A DNA stretch of 36,593 bases from Promethearchaeota archaeon (GCA_016930515.1 JAFGGO010000190.1:1-36593), one strand, 5' to 3'. Positions 23,573 to 31,291 are shown, counted from the first letter of the stretch. Notes: generated by a model not told the origin, from the letters alone. Numbers and translations are program-made.

Positions 23573-24889
23573 ATGCCGACTAAGATTCAAATAGGTATTA
23601 AAAAAGAAGCGTTCAGGAACATGATAACGCATGTTCTCAAATACGCAAGTCACTCTCTCGAGCAGAAGGCGGAAGTGATTGGTATCTGCATGGGAAAGAA
23701 AGACGCACGATTAGAAATAATAAACGCAATACCTTTAACTCACGGAATTGATATTGACATCGCAAATCAAAAGGAAATACTTGATGTGTTTGCTACCACG
23801 GAGGAGCAATATCAGAAAAAGAATTTATTCGTAGTAGGGTGGTATTGTTCCAATCCTAACGCAGGTTTGGAATACGCAGATAAGCATGTGAAAAATCATA
23901 TGTTTTTCAAAAGAACATTTAACAATGATTGTGTGAGTATTATTTTTGACCATGCCCAAATGGTACAAAATCAGAATTTGGGCTTTAAAGCGTTCATAAT
24001 AGATGATTCAGGTGTGAATCAAGTTGAAATCGATCTTGAAATTCCAAAAACTTTCGATTTTTTTAATTGGGTAAAAAAATTCGTTGAAGATTCCCAAAAG
24101 AAAGCCCCGATATTAATCAAGGAGATTAGTGAAGTTACTAATTTAGCACCAAACGATCTCCAAGAAATACCATTACCTCAAGATTATTTTATAGAAGATT
24201 CAGTTAAAGACGAATATGCTCGATTAGAACCCATTTCAGACGGTTTTACTAAAGGTGCGTCAAATTTTTCCGAAATTTTTATGGGACAATTTCTATCACA
24301 ATTAAGCAATTGGTCCCGACAATTTGAGAAAGGAGCAAGAGAAGGACCAATTATAATCCAACAAACCATCGAACAGATGAAAGACGCCTTGTCTCTTAGC
24401 ATGGGAAAGATTGAAAGGTGGTTTTCTAAAGTATTGGAGGAGAAAATTAAAATATTCGAAGAAAGCATGACTAATTACATTGAAGAGCGAATTATTTCTC
24501 AAAATCAGGTAGCTGAACTTGCTTCAAGTACTATAAAAGATGTAATCACTCAAATTAAAGAAACAATTAGAAATAATCTCCAAGAATTATTCAAAAATAT
24601 TAATGATAAATCGACCAATTTAGCTTCACAAATAGAGTATAATATTCAAAATGTTACCGATATAGACAAGAATTTAACTGTTGTTGCAAACGAATTAGAA
24701 AAAATTGTTGATGAGACCACCGTCGTATCTGGACAAATTAATAAAAGTTTCAATTTAATAACTGAAACACTAACTTCAAACTTATCAAATAGTATTGACA
24801 AGCTCAATGAAGAATTATCTTCTATTCAAAAGTTAACTGATGATATTAACCAGAAATTCTCGAATTTAAGAAAAGACTTGGATATCTAA
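23573..24889 (+). CDS. MPN- pseudoenzyme paralogue with coiled-coil tail
   Basis: A 438-residue protein. Its N-terminal ~170 residues align with the MPN domain of the preceding gene: AEVIGICMGKKDA (E34 kept), VVGWYCSNPNAG in place of GWYHSHPN, then SIIFDH matching GIVFDH. The two zinc-binding histidines have become C92 and N94, and the S-x-x-D segment is lost, so zinc binding and catalysis are very unlikely. From about 230 onward the protein is a long coiled coil of chemoreceptor-like character (alternating S/N/Q/I heptads) to the C-terminus. The gene starts 17 bp after the MPN+ stop, so the two are co-transcribed. By analogy with Rpn8 or CSN6 it may scaffold or activate its catalytic partner. 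Confidence 0.85.
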   Translation: MPTKIQIGIKKEAFRNMITHVLKYASHSLEQKAEVIGICMGKKDARLEIINAIPLTHGIDIDIANQKEILDVFATTEEQYQKKNLFVVGWYCSNPNAGLEYADKHVKNHMFFKRTFNNDCVSIIFDHAQMVQNQNLGFKAFIIDDSGVNQVEIDLEIPKTFDFFNWVKKFVEDSQKKAPILIKEISEVTNLAPNDLQEIPLPQDYFIEDSVKDEYARLEPISDGFTKGASNFSEIFMGQFLSQLSNWSRQFEKGAREGPIIIQQTIEQMKDALSLSMGKIERWFSKVLEEKIKIFEESMTNYIEERIISQNQVAELASSTIKDVITQIKETIRNNLQELFKNINDKSTNLASQIEYNIQNVTDIDKNLTVVANELEKIVDETTVVSGQINKSFNLITETLTSNLSNSIDKLNEELSSIQKLTDDINQKFSNLRKDLDI

Positions 24890-25005
24890 AAAACTAAAGG
24901 CACAACAAATATTTTGGATTAAATAACCATTTTGATCGAAAAATATTCTATTTTCTATTTTTCATGAAAGATAATCTTTAATATTTCTTTTACTTATTTT
25001 CAATA

Positions 25006-25773
25006 ATGGTTAATGCTGAATTCGTTTTCAGGGCTTTTATCGGGATGTTATTTGAATCATTCGTTCTTTTAATAGCGCTCTTATTATGCATTCTTTGCCT
25101 TCAAAAATATTTTCAAAAGAAGCATAAACTTACGCTTTATTTATTGGTTATCTTCATAGCTTTGACTTGTGCCGTGCTATTTTCTTGGATATCAAAAATA
25201 CTCGTCATCACAATAGGATTAGAGTATAGTCACGTTCCTGATTTTGAACCAGTTGAAAATAATCTTTATTATTGGTTTCTGTTGAGGATAACGGATTTTA
25301 GAATTAGTTTTATCTTCATGACGATAGCAATATATTTTACTTATGTCCTCAAGGTAAATTTATACGAAGATGGATATAATTCAAAAATGAGAATTTTCAT
25401 AATTATATTTTCCATTCTTACGGCGACATTCTCTTTTTTCGTTTACATCAGGGGCGTTATTGAAATCGATGCCGTGGCGTTTTTTCTGATCTTCTTTTTG
25501 CTTTTATTAGTTTATTTACCTTTTTCCTTAAAATCTTATAGAGCTTATAAAAACACCGAAGAGCATGAATTCAAGAAAGGATTTTTAGCCTTAGCGATTA
25601 TGGGGATTGCTTTCATTTCTATTTTTTTAAATTTTTTTATAGATCGAATTCTAGTAATGATTCCAGGTTTAGAGTTGGGCTTTTCAACTTTTTACTATTT
25701 AGCTTGGATTAGCGCTATCATTGGTCTTTTAAGCGCTTATTTTGGATTTGTAAAACCTCGATCAACCGCATAA
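25006..25773 (+). CDS. Seven-transmembrane hypothetical protein
   Basis: A 255-residue protein with about seven hydrophobic helices (near 10-33, 41-71, 90-115, 128-150, 155-175, 190-215, 223-248), short loops and a positively charged loop after helix 1 (QKYFQKKHK). No transporter signature, retinal-binding lysine context, kinase or other soluble domain is attached. It resembles the stand-alone 7-TM sensor-like proteins common in Asgard genomes, but I cannot place it in a named family. It lies 116 bp downstream of the MPN- gene on the same strand, with its own A/T-rich upstream region, so co-transcription with the MPN pair is possible but not evident. Confidence 0.65.
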   Translation: MVNAEFVFRAFIGMLFESFVLLIALLLCILCLQKYFQKKHKLTLYLLVIFIALTCAVLFSWISKILVITIGLEYSHVPDFEPVENNLYYWFLLRITDFRISFIFMTIAIYFTYVLKVNLYEDGYNSKMRIFIIIFSILTATFSFFVYIRGVIEIDAVAFFLIFFLLLLVYLPFSLKSYRAYKNTEEHEFKKGFLALAIMGIAFISIFLNFFIDRILVMIPGLELGFSTFYYLAWISAIIGLLSAYFGFVKPRSTA

Positions 25774-26044
25774 TTCAAAATATCCTTTTTTTTAATTAAT
25801 TATAATTCTCCGCAAAATATTTTTTATATTACTCGATTTTAAACTTATCGCACAAAAGTAATCGTCCTTAATTTTGTCGGACGGATATATATAATATATA
25901 TTTTTTACGCTTATTCATTTATTATTAATTTAATAATATTTAATTATCGTCGGTTTGAAACCTAAGAATATTTTCAATAAAAAACGCAGATTTTTAAATA
26001 TTGACGATTAATTATAATTTATTTAATTTAATTTTTGGTTTAAT

Positions 26045-26359
26045 ATGACCATGAGTTCTGGGATCGCAAAAAAGGTAAAATTGGACACGATTGATAAAAA
26101 AGCAGCTCTGGAAAAATCTCCTTTAATAAACCAAGAAATTCCAGATCCAATCTTAAATTTGACCTTAAAACTGAAAAATATGTTGGTCCAAGAACGTAAC
26201 GCTAAAGGAATAGGAACTGCAAAAGAGCAATATTTAGAAATCGTTAACAGCATACACGATGTGCTAAATAAAGAAACTTGTTTAAGCAAGGAACAAAAGC
26301 TTAATTATTGCAATATTGAGAGATACTTTATGAAATTGTATTTATTAAAATTCTCTTAA
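26045..26359 (+). CDS. Small helical hypothetical protein (104 aa)
   Basis: Not recognised. The sequence is mostly helical and charged, with two cysteines (ETCLSKEQ, NYCNIER) that do not form a standard zinc motif. There are two possible starts, ATG 26045 and ATG 26051; the second removes only two residues. It sits alone between the 7-TM gene and the convergent pseudo-GTPase gene, whose 3' end is 23 bp away. The 271-bp region upstream is extremely A/T-rich and contains a long TA-rich stretch (25887-25912) that would serve as a strong TATA element. Confidence 0.5.
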   Translation: MTMSSGIAKKVKLDTIDKKAALEKSPLINQEIPDPILNLTLKLKNMLVQERNAKGIGTAKEQYLEIVNSIHDVLNKETCLSKEQKLNYCNIERYFMKLYLLKFS

Positions 26360-26382
26360 TAGAGTTCATCCCACATAACAAC

Positions 26383-26904
26383 TCAAGCACTCGGAATATA
26401 AATATTTGAATCAATTATTCTACGAGCTAGTTCCAATACTGCATCGTTAACCTTGCAGTCGTCAGCTTCAGAAATCTTAATTAAAATTCCACCTTCGCGT
26501 TCTACTTGTTCTTCTATTTGAACCAAATCGAGATTTGCCGTGCTTTCGTTTTCTATTAAAACTAAAACATAAGGAACCTCCATTTTTGTCGTTATGCGAA
26601 TGTCGTTGACCTGTTTTCGAACAATCTCGTAGGAACGATTGTCGTTGATCAGGCCAAATATTCCCATTGCACCCTTGTACAATGAACTGAGAAAGAATTT
26701 AAAACTCGGTTTCGAGCAAACGTCCCAAAATGCCATTGTCACAACTTCACCGCTTTTTGTTTCAATATTTTTCACGAAAACATTAACACCAAGATTTAAG
26801 CGGTAATTATTCTCGAAATGACAGCCAATGAGTCCTTGTACCACGGCATTATTTTCACTAAACCCCGTGTTAATGAAAATAATCTTTAACTTGAAAGATT
26901 GCAT
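26383..26904 (-). CDS. Ras/Rab-fold pseudo-GTPase
   Basis: A 173-residue protein that follows a Rab-like GTPase in length and strand order: KIIFINTGF (beta1), ENNYRLNLGVNVFVKNIE (switch I region), VVTMAFWDVCSKPSF (beta3/switch II), SLYKGAMGIFGLIND (beta4), VPYVLVLIENE (beta5) and ILIKISEADD (beta6). The nucleotide motifs are lost. The P-loop GxxxxGKS reads GFSENNAV, the switch I threonine is N37, DxxGQ reads DVCSKP, NKxD reads NEST and SAK reads SEA. GTP binding is therefore unlikely. It may act as a protein-interaction module, as other pseudo-GTPases do. A CG-rich palindrome lies 77 bp upstream of its ATG. Confidence 0.75.
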   Translation of the reverse strand: MQSFKLKIIFINTGFSENNAVVQGLIGCHFENNYRLNLGVNVFVKNIETKSGEVVTMAFWDVCSKPSFKFFLSSLYKGAMGIFGLINDNRSYEIVRKQVNDIRITTKMEVPYVLVLIENESTANLDLVQIEEQVEREGGILIKISEADDCKVNDAVLELARRIIDSNIYIPSA

Positions 26905-26980
26905 TCAAATGCGTTTGGTTAATGATTTTCAATAAAAATTTATCTTATATAATATATTTAGCATAGAAGATATTTAAACT

Positions 26981-26998
26981 ATTTATCGCGCGACAAAT
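26981..26998. promoter_or_regulatory. Palindrome ATTT-a-TCGCGCGA-c-AAAT
   Basis: An 18-bp near-perfect palindrome with a TCGCGCGA core, the only run of eight with six G/C in a long A/T-rich intergenic region. Sixteen of 18 positions are symmetric. It lies 77 bp upstream of the pseudo-GTPase start codon and about 97 bp past the end of the upstream membrane-protein gene, so an operator for the pseudo-GTPase gene is the simplest reading. No T-tract follows it closely. Confidence 0.35.
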
Positions 26999-27095
26999 AG
27001 GATTTCTCATTTTTGTCAAAAAAACAAATATCTTATTTATACATAAAATAAATAAAAAAAGATTTTTATCCTAAAAAATTAAATATAGCTAGAAA

Positions 27096-27827
27096 TTATT
27101 CCAGTTTCGTTAATAATATTCCTGACGAGAGAAACCAAAAAATCAAGCTGATAATGCTCATCCATTCCATGAAGCGATAATAGTTAAGTGAAGGATCAAG
27201 ACTTTCAGTAGTCATGAAGTTTACATTTCCTTCAAAAATTGAAATTAAAATTGCTATTAAAAATAACGAGAAAAATAGGATTACAGGAACGCCTAAAACG
27301 GATTGTAATATCCATTTTTTATCATTTCTTTTTGTTAAAGCTAAAAGGCTTATTGAAAAGACCATAAATTCACAGGAAACAAAGAAAATACCAGCAAATA
27401 ACACATGAAGCAGTGAAAAATCGTGTAAATTAAAGATGGTTAAAAAAAGCCCTCCAATACTCGTTAAAATCATTAGAACGAGGGGGATCAAAAAAAAGTT
27501 TTTTTCTCTTTTTTCATTTTCTTTAACCATTATTCTCACAACATCCAACACAAAAGGAATGGAAAATATTATTGTTAATATCATACATACTGTGAAGACA
27601 TATTGGGCACCATTTCTTGCTCCTCCCAAGTTGCTAATCCAATGAGTTATCATGATATTAGGAGTGTTAATAGGTTCTGTGATTATAAAAACGATCGAAC
27701 TAACTACAAGCATAAATGCTTGAACGAAACCACATAAAATTCCAAAATAAGCTCCTTTATATCTATTAAAAAATTTACTTAATTTCTCTCTTTCGAGTAT
27801 TTTAAATACTTTTTTTGTACTCATCAT
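27096..27827 (-). CDS. Six-transmembrane protein, DUF998-like
   Basis: A 243-residue membrane protein with about six hydrophobic helices (near 24-50, 70-95, 112-130, 138-165, 175-198, 218-240) and a basic N-terminus. The WISNLGGARNGAQYVF loop between helices 1 and 2 is typical of DUF998-type proteins (LSxLG...G...F), a family without a known function that resembles Frag1/DRAM membrane proteins. No catalytic or binding residues can be assigned. It is monocistronic by spacing: 191 bp separate it from the pseudo-GTPase gene and 85 bp from the GNAT gene, all on the minus strand. The family call is tentative. Confidence 0.55.
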   Translation of the reverse strand: MMSTKKVFKILEREKLSKFFNRYKGAYFGILCGFVQAFMLVVSSIVFIITEPINTPNIMITHWISNLGGARNGAQYVFTVCMILTIIFSIPFVLDVVRIMVKENEKREKNFFLIPLVLMILTSIGGLFLTIFNLHDFSLLHVLFAGIFFVSCEFMVFSISLLALTKRNDKKWILQSVLGVPVILFFSLFLIAILISIFEGNVNFMTTESLDPSLNYYRFMEWMSIISLIFWFLSSGILLTKLE

Positions 27828-27912
27828 AATATTACCCTATTGAAAGATCACGAGTAAGTAGTCTTACTTGATTAAAAAATTGTTCTAATTTTTTATTGAA
27901 TTCTATCACATT

Positions 27913-29157
27913 TTACAAGGTTTTTTGAAAAACTGCGTGTTTTCTTACTGTACTGCAATGTGGAAAAATTGATTTCACAGCGTTTGAATTATTAGACCAG
28001 ATTGAAGTTCCTTCAAAATAGTTAACACCATATATACGACATGTAAGTTGACCTAAATTATTAAGAGCAGAAAATAGACCTTTTCCCCGATATTTCCTTC
28101 GAATAATTGCCGTGTCTATGTTTACCCGCGTAAATTCATTTTCAAGCCAAATCTGATACATGTCTGGAATTCCCAATAACACCCCAGCAATTTCTCCTGA
28201 ATTTTTATCAATTGCAATGGGTGCTAACGGCGAAATCTCCTTGAGATTGCATGTTTCCCAAGCTTCCTTAAACAAATCATTCTCAGAACAATGCTCACAT
28301 TCGATAGTGTCCTTTACTCTTCTTACAAATGGTTTTATTTTCAATTGAATGGTCATGATCTCGTCAAATCTTTCCTTTCCACCAGAAGAATCTGGTAAAA
28401 TCGAATAAAATGAATCTTCAGCCAGCTCTAATATTTCTTGCTTTTTGTCTTTTAGTTGGTTGAAAGTAAGATATTCAAACCGAAAATTTTTATCTATATT
28501 TTTTCCCGAAACCCAAGTGTTTGCATTAACTTTCATGCAGGAATATATTGATTCGGGAAAATACCCTAGAATGTTTAAATCATTCTTTAAATGAGAGCGT
28601 GGATTTCCAAATGGAACACCATATAACATTTGTTTCGAAAAACCTTGAATTTGAATACCGATACCCCCAATCCCCTTGGGATAATTGATATTACCACGTA
28701 TTCTTCGAACCTTGTATTTCTTGGCGAATTGTTCACATTTTTTAAGCAATTCGTCGCAGGTTAAACGATCACGAGCAATTAGCCAACCAAAAGTAGCAGA
28801 TTTTCTGCCATAACTCCTATAATAGGGATCGATTTGGCAAGTGACAAACCCCGATGGTTCATCATCGATGAACGCAATAAATACTTTTATCTTGAATCCA
28901 TCCTGAGAAAATTTTCTTTTAAAATATTTTAATAATTCGAAGATAATTTTTGGTTTGAGTTTTTTGTTTGGTACTTGAAGTAAATCGTTTAAAACGATTT
29001 TAATGGTTCTTAATGACCGGGTGCTGGAAATTTTGATCACATTTGCTATTCCTAATGATTGCATTTTTTTAAACAAAGGGAGTTTTTGAATAGATTTTTT
29101 AATTCTTTTTAAAGAAAAAATTATCCTTTTTTGTATGATATAATCTTTAACATTCAT
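27913..29157 (-). CDS. GNAT-family N-acetyltransferase
   Basis: A 414-residue protein with GNAT features. The C-terminal third contains NIDTAIIRRKYRGKGLFSALN, where RRKYRGKG is the acetyl-CoA pyrophosphate-binding Q/RxxGxG motif, followed by NYFEGTSIWSNNSNAVKSI, the usual beta-bulge and alcove region. The N-terminal half (about 50-200) has a second, degenerate acetyltransferase-like segment (KVFIAFIDDEPSGFVTCQID and RRIRGNINYPKGIGG), giving a double-domain layout seen in large uncharacterised GNAT proteins. The substrate is unknown. The gene is divergent from the DUF2284 gene with only 50 bp between start codons. Confidence 0.75.
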   Translation of the reverse strand: MNVKDYIIQKRIIFSLKRIKKSIQKLPLFKKMQSLGIANVIKISSTRSLRTIKIVLNDLLQVPNKKLKPKIIFELLKYFKRKFSQDGFKIKVFIAFIDDEPSGFVTCQIDPYYRSYGRKSATFGWLIARDRLTCDELLKKCEQFAKKYKVRRIRGNINYPKGIGGIGIQIQGFSKQMLYGVPFGNPRSHLKNDLNILGYFPESIYSCMKVNANTWVSGKNIDKNFRFEYLTFNQLKDKKQEILELAEDSFYSILPDSSGGKERFDEIMTIQLKIKPFVRRVKDTIECEHCSENDLFKEAWETCNLKEISPLAPIAIDKNSGEIAGVLLGIPDMYQIWLENEFTRVNIDTAIIRRKYRGKGLFSALNNLGQLTCRIYGVNYFEGTSIWSNNSNAVKSIFPHCSTVRKHAVFQKTL

Positions 29158-29207
29158 ATCTGAAGGTAGATTTCTTTTGATGGAATAATAATAATTAATC
29201 TTAATTC

Positions 29208-29759
29208 ATGCCAGTTGTCCAGATTAACTTCAACGACATAGTTTTTGATGCTGAAGTACATTCTTTTTGCAAAAACGATAAATATACATGCCCCAATTTT
29301 GGAACATCGTGGTCTTGTCCCCCAGCTGCGGAAATACTTGAAAAAAAAATAGCTACTTACGATCAATACTTTTTAATCTATGTAAAGATTGATGTTAATG
29401 AATTTAGACGAGAAAATTCTAATATAGAACCAGACAAAAACGATGATCTTTATCAAAAACGATTAAACTACTTGATAAACGAACGAGCAAATCAAGAAAT
29501 TTCCCTTTTTCTCCATATGCTTAAAGTAAAAAACGAGAATATCTTTGTTCTATGGCCAGAAAAATGCAGGATTTGCGAAAAAGCATCTCAAGAATGCACT
29601 TATCGAACCAATCAGCCATGTAAAAATCCAAAAAATAGACATTACTCAATGACGGGTGCAGGAGTGAATACAGACAGCACTGTGAAGAAATTAAATATTA
29701 ACTTGGAATGGCCACCTGAGAAATATTCATATCGTTTTGGATTGGTTTGTGTTAAATAA
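29208..29759 (+). CDS. DUF2284 predicted metal-binding protein
   Basis: A 183-residue cysteine-rich protein of the DUF2284 type. Characteristic elements are YTCPNFGTSWSCPP (C28, C37) preceded by C21, and a second cluster CRICEKASQEC...PC (C120, C123, C130, C138). The spacing suggests an Fe-S cluster or zinc, and members are common in anaerobic archaea and clostridia, with no established reaction. The C-terminal PPEKYSYRFGLVCV matches the family end, so it looks complete. It has its own promoter region shared with the divergent GNAT gene. Confidence 0.82.
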   Translation: MPVVQINFNDIVFDAEVHSFCKNDKYTCPNFGTSWSCPPAAEILEKKIATYDQYFLIYVKIDVNEFRRENSNIEPDKNDDLYQKRLNYLINERANQEISLFLHMLKVKNENIFVLWPEKCRICEKASQECTYRTNQPCKNPKNRHYSMTGAGVNTDSTVKKLNINLEWPPEKYSYRFGLVCVK

Positions 29760-29873
29760 TTCAAATCAATCGATAATTAAGCTCTTTTATCACGAAAATT
29801 GGACTCCAAATTTTTTATAATTTACTTTAAACATTCGTTACTTAGAAATTAACACCTAAAAAAGTGAGAAAAA

Positions 29874-30365
29874 ATGAGTGAAGCAGATACAATCGTGTTT
29901 TATTGGCAAGATTTCGCAAATTGGTTCGTGACGATACCCTTATTAGCGCAAATTCTGCTTATTATTGCAGCATTTGCAATCATTGCACTGGCGATTATTC
30001 TCGTTTACTACGTCCTAAAGGGTGTGGCTTATTTGATATATTACCTCTTCAAAGGTCTTTATTACTTGTTTAAAGGAATTGGAATGGGCATCTACAAGCT
30101 TGGAGAAGCATTGTATTACGCAATTTCGGGCAAGCAAAAGCCCATCAAGCAAGCTTCCGTAGAAACAGAGATTAAAGAACAATTTATACAAGTAAAGACC
30201 CCAATCGGACGCTCTTACAACGAACCTTCAAGAATTTCGTTCTGCAACGAGTGCGGCGCAAAATTCACGAGAAAAATGAACGAACAACTAAACACAAAGG
30301 GACAAGTATATTGCGTCCATTGTGGAAACATTATATATAATATGCCAATTGATATTGTAAGTTAA
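29874..30365 (+). CDS. Membrane protein with C-terminal zinc ribbon
   Basis: A 163-residue protein. A strong hydrophobic helix lies at about 20-48, followed by a second, aromatic- and lysine-containing amphipathic stretch (YLIYYLFKGLYYLFKGIG) at about 53-70 that could lie in the interface or form a hairpin. The soluble C-terminus ends in a zinc ribbon, FCNECGAKFTRK...VYCVHCGN (C124, C127, C147, C150). The topology resembles small membrane-tethered zinc-ribbon proteins frequent in archaea; partner unknown. A GAG/AGTGAG purine stretch precedes ATG 29874. The next element downstream is the candidate structured RNA. Confidence 0.72.
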   Translation: MSEADTIVFYWQDFANWFVTIPLLAQILLIIAAFAIIALAIILVYYVLKGVAYLIYYLFKGLYYLFKGIGMGIYKLGEALYYAISGKQKPIKQASVETEIKEQFIQVKTPIGRSYNEPSRISFCNECGAKFTRKMNEQLNTKGQVYCVHCGNIIYNMPIDIVS

Positions 30366-30441
30366 AATTCTATTCTTTTTAATCTTTTTTTTCATTTAAC
30401 TTTATTACATTTTTAAATCATCATTGCTTATCTAATATTGG

Positions 30442-30450
30442 TTATTATAA
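30442..30450 (+). promoter_or_regulatory. TATA-like box upstream of the candidate RNA
   Basis: TTATTATAA at 30442-30450 has the composition of an archaeal TATA box. Transcription would begin about 22-27 nt downstream, near 30470, which is where the G/C-rich structured segment begins. The short element is not specific in such A/T-rich DNA, so the support is mainly positional. Confidence 0.3.
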
Positions 30451-30469
30451 GGCATTTAAGTCAACAAAT

Positions 30470-30806
30470 CTTTTAGAACCCCACTCGTGTTGGACAAGCT
30501 CATAAATAAAAATTATCAATACGGTGTTTGAGTAGAAACCCTCCCATTTCATTAACCATAAAGCCATCGCGTCAGCGTGGAGCTAACAGATTAAATATGG
30601 GCAAGACACGGAGAAGCCGTCTAATGTCCTTATAATAACTCCTTTCCGATTCAATAAGGAGTGAGGCGTATCGTTAAATGAGGGTAAAGAGTATGGAGAG
30701 CGGCTAACCAAAGACCGCCGAGAGCTTTTTATCCTTTCTGTTTGCTTCAATGAAATAAAGTTAAATTGTTTGAAACGAACTTTAGTCCGCAAGGAATTTT
30801 TTTTTT
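30470..30806 (+). ncRNA. Candidate structured RNA (RNase P RNA possible)
   Basis: A ~300-nt segment with many stable helices. Hairpins: CCA-t-CGC/GCG-TGG (30564-30580), GAC-ACGG/CCGT-GTC (30605-30628), ACTCCTT/AAGGAGT (30638-30662), and a long arm GGGTAAA/TTTATCC (30682-30688 with 30728-30734) enclosing GCGG/CCGC. Possible closing pairing: GGAC-A-AG at 30493-30499 with CTT-TA-GTCC at 30779-30787, and CTCA (30500-30503) with TGAG (30529-30532). The length, the long-range closure and weak motif echoes (AACAGA at 30585-30590, AGGGTAAAG at 30681-30689, GTAGAAAC/GTTTGCTT as a P4-like pairing) are compatible with RNase P RNA, but no universal motif matches fully. SRP RNA is less likely, as its GGAAG...AGCAG loop is not seen. 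Confidence 0.45.
30797..30806 (+). terminator. T10 tract ending the candidate RNA
   Basis: Ten consecutive T residues on the plus strand follow the last predicted helix of the candidate RNA (AACTTTAGTCC). Oligo-T tracts are the usual archaeal termination signal, so this would place the RNA's 3' end near 30800. Confidence 0.5.
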
Positions 30807-30835
30807 AATCAAAATAGATTTTAAATTGTTAATTT

Positions 30836-30843
30836 AAAAAAAA
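30836..30843 (-). terminator. T8 tract after the 4-TM protein gene
   Basis: Eight A on the plus strand (eight T on the minus strand) lie 16 bp beyond the stop codon of the minus-strand gene 30860-31291. As an archaeal oligo-T terminator it would separate that transcript from the convergent candidate RNA. Confidence 0.35.
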
Positions 30844-30859
30844 GTGAGGATTTTAAAAA

Positions 30860-31291
30860 CTAAAATTCTCTCAAAAGCAAGTAATAAAGAATAAGCGAAA
30901 TAATACCGCTCACGATTCCACCGTAAAATCCTACATCTGGATCCCAATATACTGCATCTAAGGCAACAGCAGCATAACCAATAAGTAATATACATAAGAT
31001 TACTTCAATGAAAACGATAATTATCGCTACAAATACATTTTTCTTAGTAATTATATCAGGTTTCACTAAACCCATAAGCGAAAATATAGTACTTACAAGC
31101 ATTAAAAACCCGATCAATGCATTTATATATCCACCAGCACTACCATCAAACGGTGCTATCCACATCCTTAAATACTGACTTTCACCATATACGAAATCAG
31201 CTACAAAAACCATTACTGTTCCTATCAATCCCATTACAAAAGTTATGATAAGATAAAGCTTTGTTTGATCTAAACCTTTATTTTCAGACAT
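30860..31291 (-). CDS. Four-transmembrane hypothetical protein
   Basis: A 143-residue membrane protein with four hydrophobic helices (about 10-32, 53-75, 85-110, 118-141) and small polar loops. The loop after helix 1 (YGESQYLRMWIAPFDGSAGGY) is glycine- and aromatic-rich. There is no enzyme or transporter motif and no attached soluble domain. It is flanked by the candidate RNA and the divergent PfkB gene (91 bp between starts). Not assigned to a family. Confidence 0.6.
   Translation of the reverse strand: MSENKGLDQTKLYLIITFVMGLIGTVMVFVADFVYGESQYLRMWIAPFDGSAGGYINALIGFLMLVSTIFSLMGLVKPDIITKKNVFVAIIIVFIEVILCILLIGYAAVALDAVYWDPDVGFYGGIVSGIISLILYYLLLREF

Larger units (their letters stand above)
30366..30859. 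other. 494-bp intergenic region containing a probable RNA gene
   Basis: No protein-coding frame is credible here; a 69-codon minus-strand frame at 30583-30792 has arginine/serine-rich composition unlike its neighbours and overlaps the hairpins. The flanks are very A/T-rich while 30470-30790 is noticeably richer in G and C and full of complementary arms, as expected for a stable RNA. A TATA-like element at 30442-30450 and a T10 tract at 30797-30806 bracket it on the plus strand. Confidence 0.6.

Noticed and set aside
25861..25885. Short hairpin CGTCC...GGACG before a long TA-rich stretch
   Set aside because: The stem is only 5 bp with an 11-nt loop and sits upstream, not downstream, of a T-tract; it is not strong enough for a terminator or RNA call.
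30583..30792. Minus-strand frame of 69 codons inside the candidate RNA
   Set aside because: Its composition (R, S, T, P-rich) differs from every neighbouring protein, it has no start context, and it overlaps several self-complementary arms, so it reads as a chance frame over an RNA.
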